From Acetobacter tropicalis (lineage in GTDB: Bacteria > Pseudomonadota > Alphaproteobacteria > Acetobacterales > Acetobacteraceae): a stretch of DNA of 64,000 nt. Position 1 is the first letter of the stretch. Each line of letters begins with the position of its first letter. Below are positions 11,552 through 20,781 of the stretch, piece after piece. The DNA lies in contig NZ_LHZQ01000213.1 in assembly GCF_001580915.1 (NCBI RefSeq), positions 1-64,000 of the forward strand, read 5' to 3'. The notes under the pieces were generated by a model. It did no database searches, was not told where the DNA came from, and was given only the letters and a program-made list of their open reading frames with translations. A program made the translations under genes and the position numbers.

Positions 11552-11857
11552 ATGGCTGACGATAAACTCAAGACGGTCGCAAACAAGGTTGAAGGGATTG
11601 CTGATGAAGCCAAGGGTCGCCTCAAGGATGCGGCTGGCGGTCTGACGGGAGATCTGGGCCTGCAGGCGGAAGGCAAGTTCGATCAGTTTTCCGGCATGGC
11701 GCAGCAGGAATTTGCTGACCTGTATGAGGAAGGGGAAGGCGTAGTAGAAAAAGCTGTCACGTTTGTACGTGATAAGCCTTTGCTTTCATTGGGAATTGTT
11801 TCCGTGGTGGGCCTGCTGATTGGCTGGCTGGTGTTCCCGCGCGGCAAGCGTTCCTGA
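11552..11857 (+). CDS. CsbD-like / YqjD-like stress-response membrane protein
   Basis: A 101-residue protein. The N-terminal half matches CsbD-type repeats (NKVEGIADEAKGRLKDAAG, then LQAEGKFDQFSG), a small helical domain linked to general stress responses. The C-terminal half has a short acidic linker and one membrane helix (LSLGIVSVVGLLIGWLVF) ending in basic residues, like the membrane-anchored YqjD/ElaB proteins. A good ribosome-binding site (AAGGAG) sits 7 bases before the ATG. The molecular role is not established for the family. It may share a transcript with rnhB-ccrM, but the hairpins in between suggest a boundary. Confidence 0.8.
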   Translation: MADDKLKTVANKVEGIADEAKGRLKDAAGGLTGDLGLQAEGKFDQFSGMAQQEFADLYEEGEGVVEKAVTFVRDKPLLSLGIVSVVGLLIGWLVFPRGKRS

Positions 11858-11873
11858 AAATTTCCTGCACCGC

Positions 11874-11961
11874 GACTCTTGCGCTGAGCGGTGAAAAGTG
11901 ATTCTCCTTGCCTCACGGAGTCGCAGTTGGTGCGACTCGGTATTTTTTACCGAGTCGCACC
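11874..11961 (+). promoter_or_regulatory. Leader of rnhB-ccrM: five GANTC sites and two competing hairpins
   Basis: GANTC, the predicted target of the methylase encoded two genes on, occurs at 11874, 11900, 11918, 11934 and 11952: five sites in 83 bp, where about 0.3 are expected by chance. Three lie inside inverted repeats. Arm 11918-11925 pairs with 11931-11938 (8 bp). Arm 11929-11942 pairs perfectly with 11948-11961 (14 bp, five-T loop). The segment 11931-11938 belongs to both, so the hairpins exclude each other. In Caulobacter the ccrM promoter is known to be affected by methylation of GANTC sites in its leader; a similar role here is inference. The large hairpin could also be a terminator for the csbD-like gene, but lacks a T-tail. 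Confidence 0.7.
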
Positions 11962-11982
11962 AAATCGATGGAAAGAGGGGCA

Positions 11983-12612
11983 ATGCCGGATTTTACGCGG
12001 GAACAGCAACATGGCGGACGTGTCGCCGGAGTGGATGAAGTGGGCCGTGGCCCGCTGGCTGGTCCCGTAGTCGCCGCCGCCGTGGTCTTTGCCGCAGGCG
12101 TGCCCGCTGATCTGGCGGCCATTATTGATGATTCCAAAAAACTGAAACCGGCAGTGCGTGAGGCCATCGCGGCCCGCCTGCCTGATGTGCCCGGTATTGA
12201 AATCGGGCTTGGTGCAGCCTCGACTGCCGAAATTGATGATCTGAACATCCATCATGCCGCCCATCTGGCCATGCAGCGCGCCGTTGCCCGGCTTCCGCGC
12301 TTGCCGGATCATGTGCTGGTGGATGGCAATAAAGCGCCCGATTTTGGATGCAGCACGCAAACTGTGGTTGGGGGTGATCGCCTGAGCCTGTCCATTGCCG
12401 CAGCCTCCATTGTGGCCAAGGTTGTGCGGGACCGCATCATGGCCCGCCTTGATACGCGCTGGCCCGCTTATGGGTGGGAGAGAAATGCGGGCTACGGCAC
12501 CGCAGCCCACCGGCTGGCGCTGACCACAACGGGGATCACCCCGCATCATCGTAGAACCTTCGGCACTGTGCGCCGGCAAATTGAACATTTTTATACGGAG
12601 GGCCGGGCATGA
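11983..12612 (+). CDS. rnhB: Ribonuclease HII
   Basis: Cleaves the RNA strand of RNA-DNA hybrids and incises at single ribonucleotides in DNA. The 209-residue form contains the RNase HII signature [13 protein letters not shown] (catalytic Asp18 and Glu19). Further acidic residues appear in [11 protein letters not shown] and VRDRIM, as does the AGYGT motif that reads the ribose 2'-OH. The frame is open from 11908, but that segment would translate the hairpin leader. The ATG at 11968 directly abuts the hairpin without a ribosome-binding site. ATG 11983 has an AGAGG just upstream and fits the family. The stop overlaps the start of ccrM by 4 bases (ATGA), a pairing conserved in alphaproteobacteria. 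Confidence 0.93.
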   Translation: MPDFTREQQHGGRVAGVDEVGRGPLAGPVVAAAVVFAAGVPADLAAIIDDSKKLKPAVREAIAARLPDVPGIEIGLGAASTAEIDDLNIHHAAHLAMQRAVARLPRLPDHVLVDGNKAPDFGCSTQTVVGGDRLSLSIAAASIVAKVVRDRIMARLDTRWPAYGWERNAGYGTAAHRLALTTTGITPHHRRTFGTVRRQIEHFYTEGRA

Positions 12613-13742
12613 GCGGCGCAAAATCAATGAGCATGGAACTGCCTCTGGACCAGATTCTGCGTGGCGAATGTGTTGAAACCATGCGCACGTTGCCCTCCGG
12701 CTCTGTTGATTGCGTGTTTGCTGATCCGCCGTATAACCTGCAACTTCGTGGTGAACTGCGCCGCCCCGATGATTCCCTGGTGGATGGTGTGGATGATGAT
12801 TGGGACAAATTTTCCGATCTTCAGGAATATGACCGCTTTACGCGGGCCTGGCTGACGGAAGCCCGCCGTGTGCTGCACAAGGACGGCACCATCTGGGTGA
12901 TCGGTTCCTATCATAACATTTTCCGCATCGGTGCGATTTTGCAGGAACTGGGGTTCTGGATCCTGAATGATATTGTGTGGCGCAAATCCAACCCCATGCC
13001 GAATTTTCGGGGGCGTCGTTTTACCAACGCGCATGAAACCCTGATCTGGGCGGCCCGGAGCGAGGATAGCCGTTACCGGTTCAATTATCAGGCCATGAAG
13101 GCGCTGAATGATGATGTGCAGATGCGGTCTGACTGGTATCTGCCACTCTGCACCGGCAATGAACGTCTGCGGAATGAACACGGGCTGAAGCTGCACCCCA
13201 CGCAGAAGCCGGAAAGCCTGTTGCACCGGGTGCTGCTGGCGTCCACCACGGTTGATGACGTGGTGCTGGACCCCTTTACCGGCACAGGCACAACGCCCGC
13301 CATGGCCCGCCGGTTGCGTCGCCGTTTTATCGGCATTGAGCGCCACCCGGACTATGTGGAAGCAGCCATGAGCCGTGTGGCGCGGGAAACGCCGCTGGCT
13401 GATGATGCGGTTGTCACCACGCAGGATAAGCGTGAAGCGCCGCGTGTGCCTTTTGGTAGTCTTGTGGAGCAGGGTTTGCTGCCGGTTGGCACAGTACTGT
13501 GTGATAAAAAGCAACGGGTGAATGCCACGGTTTCGCTTGACGGCACATTGGTGAGCGGTACCAAGCGTGGGTCCATTCACAAGCTGGGCGCGCAGTTAAC
13601 CAACGCACCATCCTGCAATGGATGGACCTTCTGGCATTTTGAACGCAATGGCGAGTTTCTGCCGCTGGATGTGTTGCGTCAGGAAAGTCTGGATCTGGCA
13701 AAAACTGCTGCCGCTACCGCCAAGGCAGCCGCCGCAGGCTGA
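12609..13742 (+). CDS. ccrM: CcrM-type adenine-N6 DNA methyltransferase (GANTC)
   Basis: A beta-class N6-adenine methyltransferase of 377 residues: the catalytic motif DPPY (residues 39-42, [10 protein letters not shown]) precedes the SAM-binding motif ([10 protein letters not shown], near 218-227). The extended C-terminal domain (about 290-360, [15 protein letters not shown] onward) is the RAMA domain that CcrM proteins use for site recognition. Family knowledge: CcrM methylates the adenine of GANTC and controls cell-cycle transcription in alphaproteobacteria. It is coupled to rnhB by a 4-base overlap. A second ATG at 12633 ([10 protein letters not shown]) is an alternative start. A run of GANTC sites in the operon leader suggests autoregulation. 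The C-terminus ends in an Ala/Lys-rich tail. Confidence 0.94.
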   Translation: MSGAKSMSMELPLDQILRGECVETMRTLPSGSVDCVFADPPYNLQLRGELRRPDDSLVDGVDDDWDKFSDLQEYDRFTRAWLTEARRVLHKDGTIWVIGSYHNIFRIGAILQELGFWILNDIVWRKSNPMPNFRGRRFTNAHETLIWAARSEDSRYRFNYQAMKALNDDVQMRSDWYLPLCTGNERLRNEHGLKLHPTQKPESLLHRVLLASTTVDDVVLDPFTGTGTTPAMARRLRRRFIGIERHPDYVEAAMSRVARETPLADDAVVTTQDKREAPRVPFGSLVEQGLLPVGTVLCDKKQRVNATVSLDGTLVSGTKRGSIHKLGAQLTNAPSCNGWTFWHFERNGEFLPLDVLRQESLDLAKTAAATAKAAAAG

Positions 13743-13762
13743 GAGGGCAAAACGTAGATAGG

Positions 13763-13792
13763 AAAAAGCCGCCTCAACAGGGCGGCTTTTTT
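13763..13792. terminator. Bidirectional rho-independent terminator
   Basis: An 11-bp stem (13763-13773 with 13781-13791) encloses a 7-base loop, GC-rich in its upper half, with A-run on the left and T-run on the right. It lies between the convergent ccrM and ankyrin-like genes and can serve both strands. Confidence 0.85.
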
Positions 13793-13831
13793 ATTGGGCA
13801 GAACATTTCCGTACGAAAAAACAGAACAGGG

Positions 13832-14437
13832 TCAGCCGCCGCTAAACCCGAGGAACCCGACATCCGGCTGAGGTCTGCCGCCAGTGGTGTCGTAACGGCT
13901 TTCATGTGGCTGAGCGTTATGCCGCCCTGCGCTGCCGCCAATGGTCAGGTGTCCGCTACCATTTTCCATTTTCATGCTGCGTGTTTCCGCCGCAATATCC
14001 GTGCGGGGACGATCATCATTGCCACGCAGGGAGAGCAGCAGGAAGGTGATGGGGTTGCGGTTCAGGTCAATGGACATATCAAGGGGCGTCTGACCCAGCA
14101 CGTTCCTGCTGTGAAGATCCGCTCCACGGTTGATGGATTCCTTGGCGGCACTGATGCTGCCACGGTTGATGGCTTCAAACAGCGCGGCCGTAGGCTCCAT
14201 ATCCGTATTGGAATGATCCCCGTCATCGTCTTCCTCACCAGCGGCACCCGGAATGGATGCGGGAGGAGCTGCGCGCTTTGCAGCCTTGGCTGCTTCAGCC
14301 TTCTGAGCGGCTTCTTCCGCCGCAGCCTGCGCTTCCTGCTCGCGGGCGGACTGGGCCCAGCCGGTGGCGGGGAGGGCAAGAGCCAGAAAACTGCTGCAGG
14401 CCAGAGCAGCCGGAATAATGCGGAACGAGCGGGTCAT
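13832..14437 (-). CDS. Secreted ankyrin-repeat-like protein of unknown function
   Basis: A 201-residue protein with a clear signal peptide (AALACSSFLALALPATGWAQ, cleavage after WAQ near residue 29). Next comes an Ala/Glu/Lys-rich helical stretch (about 30-60) and an acidic patch. A short ankyrin-like segment then occupies about 82-135 (ALFEAINRGSISAAKESIN, GADLHSRNVLGQTPLDMSI). The C-terminal 60 residues are Gly/Asn-rich and probably disordered, ending FLGFSGG. The ankyrin motif suggests a periplasmic protein-protein contact; nothing points to a partner. It stands alone, downstream of but separate from the MoxR-type operon, and shares a terminator with ccrM. Confidence 0.65.
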   Translation of the reverse strand: MTRSFRIIPAALACSSFLALALPATGWAQSAREQEAQAAAEEAAQKAEAAKAAKRAAPPASIPGAAGEEDDDGDHSNTDMEPTAALFEAINRGSISAAKESINRGADLHSRNVLGQTPLDMSIDLNRNPITFLLLSLRGNDDRPRTDIAAETRSMKMENGSGHLTIGGSAGRHNAQPHESRYDTTGGRPQPDVGFLGFSGG

Positions 14438-14506
14438 GGTCTGTCCATACAGGAAACGTCACATATAAATTACCACAATGGTGAGATTGCGGAAAGGATC
14501 TGCGGT

Positions 14507-16708
14507 TCAGCTTCGGCCTTCCCGCCACCAGCCAGCAAACAGCAGCAGAAGGGACAGGCTCAGCATAACCCATGCAGGCAGCAGGGGCGTGGCGCTTCTG
14601 CCCGTTACCACATGGGCATTTCGGTGCGGAAACGCAAACCAGTTCTCGCCATGCAGGCTGCCGCTATCAGCTAGCTGAAGCCTGGGGACCGTCGGGGCGG
14701 TGGCGTTATCCCCTGTCCAGAGAATGCCGCCACCCGTGGCCGAGACAATGTTTTGCAGCTTGCTAGCTGTGGCGCGAAGGTCTGCAAACTCCTGCGGATC
14801 AGGTGGTATGGGCGCTGCAAACGCCTTGTGCGTACCATCGTCCACCTGCCAGATGCCCGGTTGCTCCGCCGCCAGATGACCGATGCTCAGACCGCTCTGG
14901 TTTTCTTCCGGTCGAGTGTGAGAGGCTCCGTTCTCTTTCTGATTCTGCGGCGCAGAGGAAGCTGCATGGAGTGTTAGCGTGACAGGTTTTCCGTCTGGCG
15001 GTGTCACGGTTACATCATGCTGTGCCTCGCCCGTTGTGCTACGGCGGCTGACGGTCAGTTCCCCTCCGGCAATGGACGCGTTTAGCTGTTCTTCTTCCAG
15101 TTCCGGCTCTTTCATCAGCCAGTGGGAAATACGGCGCAGCAGTTCAGCCTGTGGGCCGCCACCGCCTTCTCCACGGGACCATAACCAGATCTGATCAGAC
15201 AGCAGAAGGGCCACACGGCCTTGATCCACATGATCCAGCACCAGCAGGGGGGCGTTGTCTGGCCCGCTCATCAGGGCTTGGCCGTGGGTGGTGTCCGGCT
15301 TTAGCGCTCGGTACCACGGTCCCCACTGGCCCGGAATGGTCTGAGCCGCAGAGTCCGCGTTGGTGGGCGGCGCGCCGGGGAGCGCGGCCGTTACCGGGTG
15401 TCTGCGGCCTTCCGGCGTCAGATGGGGGCGGAAGCGTTGTTCCACCATGCCATTTTCCAGCGGCACGTGTGCGGGCAGGATGTCACCCACAGGCGTATCC
15501 TGAAGGGTGCCGGGGCCGACAAACTCCGGCCCGGCCGTCAGCAACAAACCGCCTCCTTTGCGTACAAAGTTGGCAATATTATTCAGGTAGGCGTGGGGCA
15601 GAATGTTCTGGTTTTCAAACCCATCCAGAATGATGAGGTCAAACTGGTTGATCTTTTCCTGAAACAGTTCCCGCACCGGGAAGGCAATCAGTGCCAGATC
15701 GGACAGCGGGGTGCCATCATCCTTATCCGGTGGGCGCAGAATGGTGAAGTGGATCAGATCAACAGAGGGATCAGCCTTGAGTAGCCGCCGCCAGACCCGC
15801 TCCCCCTGATTCGGGGTGCCGGAAATCAGCAGCACGCGCAGACGGTCACGGATGCCCGTCATGCGCGTGATGGTCTGATTGTTGATTTGCGAGACTTCGC
15901 CCGCCAGAGGCGAGACCGCCAGACTGATCAGCATCTGCCCGGGATGAGATACCGGCAGGGAGATATCCTGCGGCGTACCTGTTGTTACGGGTATGGAGAG
16001 TGGTTCTTCTCCATTCACGCGCAAGGTGAGTTCCGCCTGTGTACCCGGTGTGGTTCCGGGGCCTGCATCATCCACCTGCACGCGTAGTTTAGCGGGTTGG
16101 CCTACAATCCCGTAAGGCGGGGCTTGAAGAATACGCAGTTGCCGGTCCGTTTCCTCCCCTTTTGCCGGGATCAGGACATGCAGGGGCAGGTGCGCTTTTG
16201 CGCCAGTTTGGTTAACGGGAGTGAGCCGTTCCGGCACGGAACCGGGAGTGTCAGACACCTGACCGTCCGTCAGCATGACAGCGCCAGCAAGCTGATCCGG
16301 TGGAATATCGGCAGCAGCCTGATCCAGTGCGTCAAACAGGCGTGTGCCGTTATGCCCGGAATTGCGGACAGTCACGGTCCGGAGGGAGAGCCCCTGCGTA
16401 TGAGCCTGTGCCATGGCCTGTGCAGCCTGCCGGGCCAGAGCCGAGCGTTGACCGATGGACATGGAGGGAGACTGATCCACCAGCAGCAGGGCAGTTTCGG
16501 GCAGAACGTGCCAGCTTTCATGCAGCCGCTGTGGGCCGGACAACCACAACAGAAGGGAGGCAATGGCGGCCAGACGAAGCACGGCGCCCTTGGTGCGTCT
16601 GCTTATGGCGTAGGCACAGAGCAATACCGCCAGCACGGCAATCGCGGCCAGCAGCCAGAGCGGAACAAGAGGGGCAAACCCATAGGATTGCGCAAGATGG
16701 TTCAGCAT
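14507..16708 (-). CDS. Membrane-anchored VWA-like / glutamine-amidotransferase-like protein
   Basis: A 733-residue protein with two N-terminal membrane helices (LLAAIAVLAVLLCAYAIS; LRLAAIASLLLWLSG). A VWA-like stretch follows, whose ALLLVDQSPSMSIGQ carries a DxSxS metal-binding motif near residues 78-82. The central region (about 285-400) resembles the glutamine-amidotransferase-like domains of such proteins (IILDGFENQN, GGGLLLTAGPEFVGPG). A final helix near the C-terminus (AWVMLSLSLLLLFAGWW) anchors the other end, so most of the protein should lie in the periplasm. It is the last gene of a MoxR/DUF58/BatA-like operon, 6 bases behind the previous stop. Function unknown; MoxR-linked VWA proteins usually act in assembly or envelope stress. 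Confidence 0.75.
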   Translation of the reverse strand: MLNHLAQSYGFAPLVPLWLLAAIAVLAVLLCAYAISRRTKGAVLRLAAIASLLLWLSGPQRLHESWHVLPETALLLVDQSPSMSIGQRSALARQAAQAMAQAHTQGLSLRTVTVRNSGHNGTRLFDALDQAAADIPPDQLAGAVMLTDGQVSDTPGSVPERLTPVNQTGAKAHLPLHVLIPAKGEETDRQLRILQAPPYGIVGQPAKLRVQVDDAGPGTTPGTQAELTLRVNGEEPLSIPVTTGTPQDISLPVSHPGQMLISLAVSPLAGEVSQINNQTITRMTGIRDRLRVLLISGTPNQGERVWRRLLKADPSVDLIHFTILRPPDKDDGTPLSDLALIAFPVRELFQEKINQFDLIILDGFENQNILPHAYLNNIANFVRKGGGLLLTAGPEFVGPGTLQDTPVGDILPAHVPLENGMVEQRFRPHLTPEGRRHPVTAALPGAPPTNADSAAQTIPGQWGPWYRALKPDTTHGQALMSGPDNAPLLVLDHVDQGRVALLLSDQIWLWSRGEGGGGPQAELLRRISHWLMKEPELEEEQLNASIAGGELTVSRRSTTGEAQHDVTVTPPDGKPVTLTLHAASSAPQNQKENGASHTRPEENQSGLSIGHLAAEQPGIWQVDDGTHKAFAAPIPPDPQEFADLRATASKLQNIVSATGGGILWTGDNATAPTVPRLQLADSGSLHGENWFAFPHRNAHVVTGRSATPLLPAWVMLSLSLLLLFAGWWREGRS

Positions 16709-16714
16709 GGGCGG

Positions 16715-19699
16715 TTATTCTCCCAGCCGTTGCAGCAGCATGGGCACATGCACCTGATCTGCCTTGTAGTTGCCGGTGAGGGCGTAAATCACGGCATTAA
16801 CGCCAAACCTGTAGGCAAGCTGGCGCTGGTCCGCTCCGTCCGGGATGACCGCATAGGGTGTATTGCCATTTTCATCCACGGCCCACGCATGCGCCCAGTC
16901 TGCTGAACCAATAATAACGGGGCTGACATCATCGTTCTCAGCCTGTCCTTCACGTGCAACCCAGATAGGTTGACCTGCATAGCGACCGGGAAAGTCATGC
17001 AGCATGTAGAAAGTGTGGGCCAGAAGATGATGGTCGGTAATGGTGGCCAGAGGCGGAATGGGGAGGCCACTGGTCACGCGCCGCAAGGCAGAGCGTGTGC
17101 CGGGTGCGTCTCCCGCAAAGCTGCCAGAGGTGTCTCCTTCATTCTGGCTGCTGACGTCCTGCCCCTGGGTATCAATCAGCAAAATGCCGCCATGCGCCAT
17201 GAAGGTGGTGAGGGCAGCCGTTTGGGCCGGGGTTGTACGTGCATCGGGTGTGATGGGCCAGTAAAGTAGGGGGTAATAGCTGAGATCATCCTGCCCCGGC
17301 CGCACGCCATCCGGATGACCAAGTTTGGCGGATGTGCGGGCATTTGTGTAGTCTGAAAGCCCCTGTAACCCTTGGCGGGAGACCGTATCCACATCCTCAT
17401 GGCCCGTCAGAACATAGGCGAGGCGCGTTTCCAGTGCAGCGCCAGGCACCGAAGGCGTGCCCTGTTGAGGAGAGGCCAGCGAGGCGGTGGCTGGCTGTGG
17501 AGCGGGGAGGGTTGGAGAATCGGCCTCTGCTGGTGGAGGCGTTGCCGTATGGTCCGCGTTCTGATTTCCGGCCAGCGTCGGGCTCTGCACGGATTGCGCC
17601 GGCGTAGCTGAGGCCGCAGGAGCCTCTGCTGCCCGCGCGTTTATGGGCACTCCAATGGCGAGAAGAAGAGCCAGAGAAAGAGTCGAGCTCCTTGTGGGAT
17701 TTTTTTTGCCAAATGAAACGCCTGCGCGCATGAGCAGAACCATGACCGCATCCAGTAACAGAAGCAGGGCAGCGGCAAGGAGGCAATAGCGGCCCAAAGG
17801 TGTGTCAGGTCTACGGCCTGCGGGAGTGGTGACAGTGCCCACAGGCTGAGCAGGTACAAGGTTGACCAGATGCGTGCCAGCGTTCAGGGCGCGCCGTGCG
17901 GCACGCGGCCCATATAGCCCTGGCGGATGAGCCGGGGAAACAGCGGTATCGGCAAAGGCGTTGGCTTTTAACCCGCGCGCAGAAGGGGGCGGGGGGGTAA
18001 GCACGCCTTCACCATCCAGTGTCATGACCGGGGCAAGAAGGCTATCATCCGCGGGGATGCTGACACCGTTGGCGTGATCTGTCAGCCGTTGCAGCATGGC
18101 CACAAACAGGCCAGAGAGCGGCAGGTTGGACCAGTCCGCCGTGCTGCTGATGTGAAACAGCACGATTTCTCCTTTGCCCAGAGCCGCGTGGGTGACCAGT
18201 GGCGTGCCATCTGTCAAACGGGCCCAGCTATGAGCGGCCAGATCCGCCACAGGGCTGGCCAGAACCTGCTGCGAGATTGTGACATCTGCCGGAATATCAA
18301 GCCCGTGAAATGGGGAGGCGGCGTCAAAAGGCGCGAGTTTCTGCGGGGCACCCCATGTCATGGTGCCACCAAGTTGGCGAGATCCATCCAGCAGAGCGAC
18401 GGGCAGGAGATCAGTCGTGGGGGCTGTTGATGTCTGCGCGGAGGGTTGCTGTGGAGCGGTATCGTCCTCTCCCTCACCGGCGGGAGCGGGCTGACCTGCC
18501 TCGTGGTGTTCGCCTGCCAGCGCAGGGCCTGCAAAACGGACAAGCGTGCCGCCATTTTTTACCCAGTCAGTCACCTTCTGGCGTGTGGCTGGGTCTGCCA
18601 GCGTGCCGTCGGGCGCAATAATCACGGAAAGCGGCTGTGTCAGAAGGGCAGCATCGTTGCCTTCATGCAGGTCTGCCGTAGGAGCAAGTGCTCGGCGCAG
18701 ATAGAAAAGTGGCCCGATCAGAGGCGTATCAGCAGCGCCTGACGTCATTAACCCTACAGGGCGCAGGCGGTCCCCTTCATCAAAGAGCACTGTTGCCGCC
18801 GCACTGGCCTGACCAGCAAGTGCAATCTGATCAATCCGGTTGCGAACGGTATTGGGAAGTTCGACTGGCACATCCGCACTGGAGGCCCCTGCCGGCAGGG
18901 TCACGGGCACAACGGCCAGCGTGCCACCATCCTGTGTATGCACGCGCACGGTGAAGGAACGAGGGGCTGAGGCATCGGGCAGGGCCAGAATGCGGGCAAT
19001 AATGGGCCCATTGCGTGCGGAGGCAGGCGCAAGAGCCAAAGGTGGCGCATCCGGGAACCGGACTTCCTGCACCGGGCCGAGTGCCTTCAAAGCCTTGCTG
19101 AAGGCCGCATCTCCTGTAGAGGCGACACCGTTGGCTAGATAGACCACGTTGCCGACATCACCCGGAGGGTGGGTTTCCAGCATATGGGCCAGTGCTGCCC
19201 GATCCGTGCCCCACGGGGCTGGGTGCAGGCTGTTGAGTTCCTGCTGCACGATGGTGGCTGGACGAGCGTGGGGCGTATCCTGTGCGCCAAGGGAGTCCAC
19301 TGTGGCGGCGGTACGCAGCAGGAGGACCGGACGGTTTGCATGGGCTGCGTCATCCACAAACCCTTGGGCGGTGGCAATGCGCTGCGACCATCCTGAAGCG
19401 GAAAGCATGTCATCATCCAGCACCAGCAACAGGGGGCCGTGGCCGGAGGTTGGCACATGTTCGCCTGGCAGCACGGGGTGAGCCAGACCCAGAACCAGAA
19501 GGATGACGGCTGCCAGCCGCACCAGAAGAAGCCACAGAGGCGACCGTGCGACATCTGCTTCACGTGGGCGCAGGCGGCGTAGAATCTGGATAGGCGGGAA
19601 GCTCTGTCGGCGGGGCGTGGGGGGAGTTGCCTTCAGCAACCACCACACCAGAGGAAGGGTTAGCAGGCCTAGTAAGGCAAAAGGCGTAAGAAAAATCAT
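16715..19699 (-). CDS. BatA-type aerotolerance-like membrane protein with DUF4159 domain
   Basis: A 994-residue protein. The N-terminus has the BatA (aerotolerance regulator) pattern: helix FALLGLLTLPLVWWLLKATP, then PRRQSFPPIQILRRL, then a second helix. A VWA-like region follows (LLLVLDDDMLSASGWSQR near residue 95). Membrane helices recur around 635-690. The last 220 residues match DUF4159 (LAYVLTGHEDVDTVSRQG, YYPLLYWPITPDA, GGILLIDTQGQD). An ATG at 19699 is chosen because it begins just before the first membrane helix; the frame is open to 19789. It overlaps the DUF58 gene by 4 bases. The Pro/Ala/Thr-rich linker near 700-770 is likely unstructured. Role unproven. Confidence 0.78.
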   Translation of the reverse strand: MIFLTPFALLGLLTLPLVWWLLKATPPTPRRQSFPPIQILRRLRPREADVARSPLWLLLVRLAAVILLVLGLAHPVLPGEHVPTSGHGPLLLVLDDDMLSASGWSQRIATAQGFVDDAAHANRPVLLLRTAATVDSLGAQDTPHARPATIVQQELNSLHPAPWGTDRAALAHMLETHPPGDVGNVVYLANGVASTGDAAFSKALKALGPVQEVRFPDAPPLALAPASARNGPIIARILALPDASAPRSFTVRVHTQDGGTLAVVPVTLPAGASSADVPVELPNTVRNRIDQIALAGQASAAATVLFDEGDRLRPVGLMTSGAADTPLIGPLFYLRRALAPTADLHEGNDAALLTQPLSVIIAPDGTLADPATRQKVTDWVKNGGTLVRFAGPALAGEHHEAGQPAPAGEGEDDTAPQQPSAQTSTAPTTDLLPVALLDGSRQLGGTMTWGAPQKLAPFDAASPFHGLDIPADVTISQQVLASPVADLAAHSWARLTDGTPLVTHAALGKGEIVLFHISSTADWSNLPLSGLFVAMLQRLTDHANGVSIPADDSLLAPVMTLDGEGVLTPPPPSARGLKANAFADTAVSPAHPPGLYGPRAARRALNAGTHLVNLVPAQPVGTVTTPAGRRPDTPLGRYCLLAAALLLLLDAVMVLLMRAGVSFGKKNPTRSSTLSLALLLAIGVPINARAAEAPAASATPAQSVQSPTLAGNQNADHTATPPPAEADSPTLPAPQPATASLASPQQGTPSVPGAALETRLAYVLTGHEDVDTVSRQGLQGLSDYTNARTSAKLGHPDGVRPGQDDLSYYPLLYWPITPDARTTPAQTAALTTFMAHGGILLIDTQGQDVSSQNEGDTSGSFAGDAPGTRSALRRVTSGLPIPPLATITDHHLLAHTFYMLHDFPGRYAGQPIWVAREGQAENDDVSPVIIGSADWAHAWAVDENGNTPYAVIPDGADQRQLAYRFGVNAVIYALTGNYKADQVHVPMLLQRLGE

Positions 19700-20781
19700 A
19701 TGTGCCGGCCCTCCCGGTGGCTGCCGGGTCTGCCGCTGATCAGCCCATGAAGCGCCAGCAGTGTGGGAAGTGCCGCATCCTGCGTGCAATGCAGCACGAG
19801 GTCATGTCCATACGTTGCTGCCTGCGCTGCCAAAGCGGTATTGCGGGCGGTAACGAGGCTTTCATAGTCCTGTCGCAGAGTCTGTACATGGGGCAGGTCA
19901 ACAGGGGCTTCCTGTTCCAGCCCTTCAAATTCCACACGCCCCTGATACGGAAGGCTGAGTTCGGCTGGATCTGCAATCTGGATGAGGTGCGCACGGGCGG
20001 GCAACCCCGCCATATGGCGCAGACAGGGGACGAGAGCCTCATCCGCGCACAGAAAATCACTGGCAATCAGAATGTGGGCATGACGAGGCACCAGCGTGAC
20101 AGGAGGAAGAGCGCCCGCAGGATGTGTGACGGAAGAAGCTTCCATATGCGCCAGCCCAAGGGCCAGCCGTTCCAGCGGTGTGCCACTGGCAGGCAAGGGA
20201 GCCATGCCGGAGGGAGCCAGCAGCCTGACCCGTTCCCCATTGCGCAGCAACAGGGCGGCCATGGCCAGTTGCAGCAGGACCGCGCGATCCCGCTTTTCGG
20301 GCAGGGAGGATGCGGAACGCCACTGCATGGAGGGAGAGAGATCACACCACAGGAGGATGGTCTGGGCGGATTCCGCTTCCGTTTCGCGCACATAAGCGTG
20401 GGTGCTGCGGGCGGATTGTCGCCAGTCTATATGCGTTGCCGGCTCACCCGGTTGCGCCTGACGATACTGCCAGAACGTATCTCCCCACCCCGCGCGGCGC
20501 TGGCCGTGTTGGCCTGCATAAAGCGTGGCGGCAATGTGGTCTGCCTGAAGCACCAGATCCGGCAGGCGAGCCGCAAGGGAAGACGCCTGATTGGCGATTC
20601 CCGAGGCGTGCCCCTGCAAGGTTGCTCCCGCGGGGGCGTCTGGTTGCAGGCCGGAGGGAGACGTAAAAGCGGCAGTCGGCCCCGAGTGGTGCCGTTCCGC
20701 TGACCGGCCCAGCACCTTGCGCAGGAAAAATGTGGGTGAAAAGGCAGACTGTGCCAAGGCGTCAGCCCAGCCGGTTAACAA
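19696..20781 (-). CDS. DUF58 domain protein of a MoxR operon
   Basis: Up to 361 residues. The DUF58 core is visible as GWGDTFWQYRQAQPGEPATHID (split here as GWGDTFWQYRQ and HIDWRQSARS) near residues 100-125. The VWA-like continuation is LLWCDLSPSMQW near 145-156, with the DxSxS metal-site pattern. DUF58 proteins are the usual partners of MoxR ATPases. The start is uncertain: the 5'-most candidate is TTG at 20781, overlapping the moxR stop by 20 bases; another TTG lies at 20757 and no ATG precedes the conserved core. It overlaps the BatA-like gene by 4 bases. No membrane helix is obvious, so it is probably cytoplasmic. Confidence 0.82.
   Translation of the reverse strand: MLTGWADALAQSAFSPTFFLRKVLGRSAERHHSGPTAAFTSPSGLQPDAPAGATLQGHASGIANQASSLAARLPDLVLQADHIAATLYAGQHGQRRAGWGDTFWQYRQAQPGEPATHIDWRQSARSTHAYVRETEAESAQTILLWCDLSPSMQWRSASSLPEKRDRAVLLQLAMAALLLRNGERVRLLAPSGMAPLPASGTPLERLALGLAHMEASSVTHPAGALPPVTLVPRHAHILIASDFLCADEALVPCLRHMAGLPARAHLIQIADPAELSLPYQGRVEFEGLEQEAPVDLPHVQTLRQDYESLVTARNTALAAQAATYGHDLVLHCTQDAALPTLLALHGLISGRPGSHREGRHI

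Noticed and set aside
11908-11982. Longer start for RNase HII
   Set aside because: The added codons would translate the hairpin leader; ATG 11983 has the better ribosome-binding context and matches the family.
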